Shown piece by piece: positions 33,662-33,971 of a stretch of DNA of 33,971 bases. Position numbers and translations under genes: made by a program. Source of the DNA: Lachnospiraceae bacterium (GTDB taxonomy: Bacteria > Bacillota > Clostridia > Lachnospirales > Lachnospiraceae); assembly GCA_021200995.1 (NCBI GenBank), contig JAJQFS010000063.1, positions 1 to 33,971 of the forward strand, written 5' to 3'. Position 1 is the stretch's first letter, and each line of letters begins with the position of its first letter. The notes under the pieces are model-generated. The model worked only from the letters and a program-made list of their open reading frames with translations. It did no database searches and was not told where the DNA came from.

Positions 33662-33971
33662 ATGAATCACAGAACAGAAATTCTGGACCTGCGCACGGCG
33701 CTTGCAGTGCTGCGCGAAACCAAGGGGCAGCTGGTGGAGACAAACGTAGAGGTCGATCCGGCGGCGGAGCTCTCCGGTGTGTACCGGTATGTGGGGGCTG
33801 GCGGCACAGTGATGCGGCCCACACAGGTGGACGGACCGGCGATGATTTTCCATAATGTCAAGGGACATCCGGGCGCGAGCGTGGCGATCGGCGTGCTGGC
33901 CAGCCGCGCGAGAGTAGCAAATCTCTTTGGCTGCAAAAAAGAGGATCTGGGGCATCTGATCCAATCCTGTG
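33662..33971 (+). CDS. UbiD-family decarboxylase (N-terminal part, cut by the window end)
   Basis: The first 103 residues of a gene that continues past the window. The sequence LRTALAVLRETKGQLVETNVEVDPAAELSGVYRYVGAGG, then TVMRPTQVDGPAMIFHNVKGHP and SVAIGVLASRARVANLFGCK, matches the N terminus of UbiD-like carboxylases/decarboxylases, which use prenylated FMN and act on aromatic or unsaturated acids. The catalytic EDR region is beyond the end, so activity cannot be judged. A GGGGT site lies shortly upstream of the ATG. No promoter is clear in the 97-base gap after the HAD gene, so co-transcription is possible. Confidence 0.82.
   Translation, partial: MNHRTEILDLRTALAVLRETKGQLVETNVEVDPAAELSGVYRYVGAGGTVMRPTQVDGPAMIFHNVKGHPGASVAIGVLASRARVANLFGCKKEDLGHLIQSC

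Overview
The window looks like chromosomal DNA of a Gram-positive anaerobe of the Clostridia, most likely Lachnospiraceae. This is inferred from gene content: type III and type I glutamine synthetases, an ANTAR antiterminator, LL-diaminopimelate aminotransferase, a GH43 glycosidase, a UbiD-type decarboxylase, and a very large MBG-repeat surface protein. Promoters are sigma-A-like and ribosome binding sites are strong GGAGG types. No species can be named from the sequence alone.

Layout. 1-2373: glnN (GSIII) behind a promoter and a leader terminator. 2412-2802 (minus): a tRNA-Pro/tRNA-Gly pair with a consensus promoter and a terminator. 2846-3999: a nitroreductase, a highly structured intergenic element and a 67-residue membrane protein. 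4038-4879 (minus): a formate/nitrite transporter gene split by a one-base frameshift in a homopolymer. 5225-13870: a 2834-residue secreted surface protein with a transglutaminase-like domain and an internally duplicated stalk. 13932-18242: an apparent operon of GH25 lysozyme, hisC, a small membrane exporter, a methyltransferase and hslO. 18257-18462: a MITE-like element with perfect 24-bp inverted repeats. 18520-20439: nadE. 20447-22279: an AT-richer island with a NERD/zinc-ribbon gene, a BECR-like nuclease fragment, and a decayed second copy of the NERD gene tail. 22286-25069: a membrane-anchored unknown protein (minus), then glnA with a leader terminator and an ANTAR regulator. 25205-27417: dapF and dapL. 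27485-28465: a COG0523 GTPase placed directly behind a terminator. 28476-32501: a GH43 xylosidase and two glycosyltransferases. 32636-33971: a Cof-type HAD phosphatase and the start of a ubiD-family gene.

How the genes may work together. Two glutamine synthetase genes both have a promoter, a short leader and a terminator hairpin before the start codon, and an ANTAR-domain protein is encoded right after glnA. The simplest reading is a local nitrogen circuit controlled by transcription antitermination, acting on both glnA and glnN (inference). dapF and dapL are the last steps of meso-diaminopimelate formation for the cell wall and lysine.

The most unusual features are small. A family of hairpin repeats with a GCATAAACTG-like core lies in three separate intergenic gaps. 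A second structured element (CATGGGCGTRAC-n-TGTTC-n-GATTCCA) occurs twice. The NERD locus is partly duplicated. The FNT gene carries a frameshift at an A6 run.
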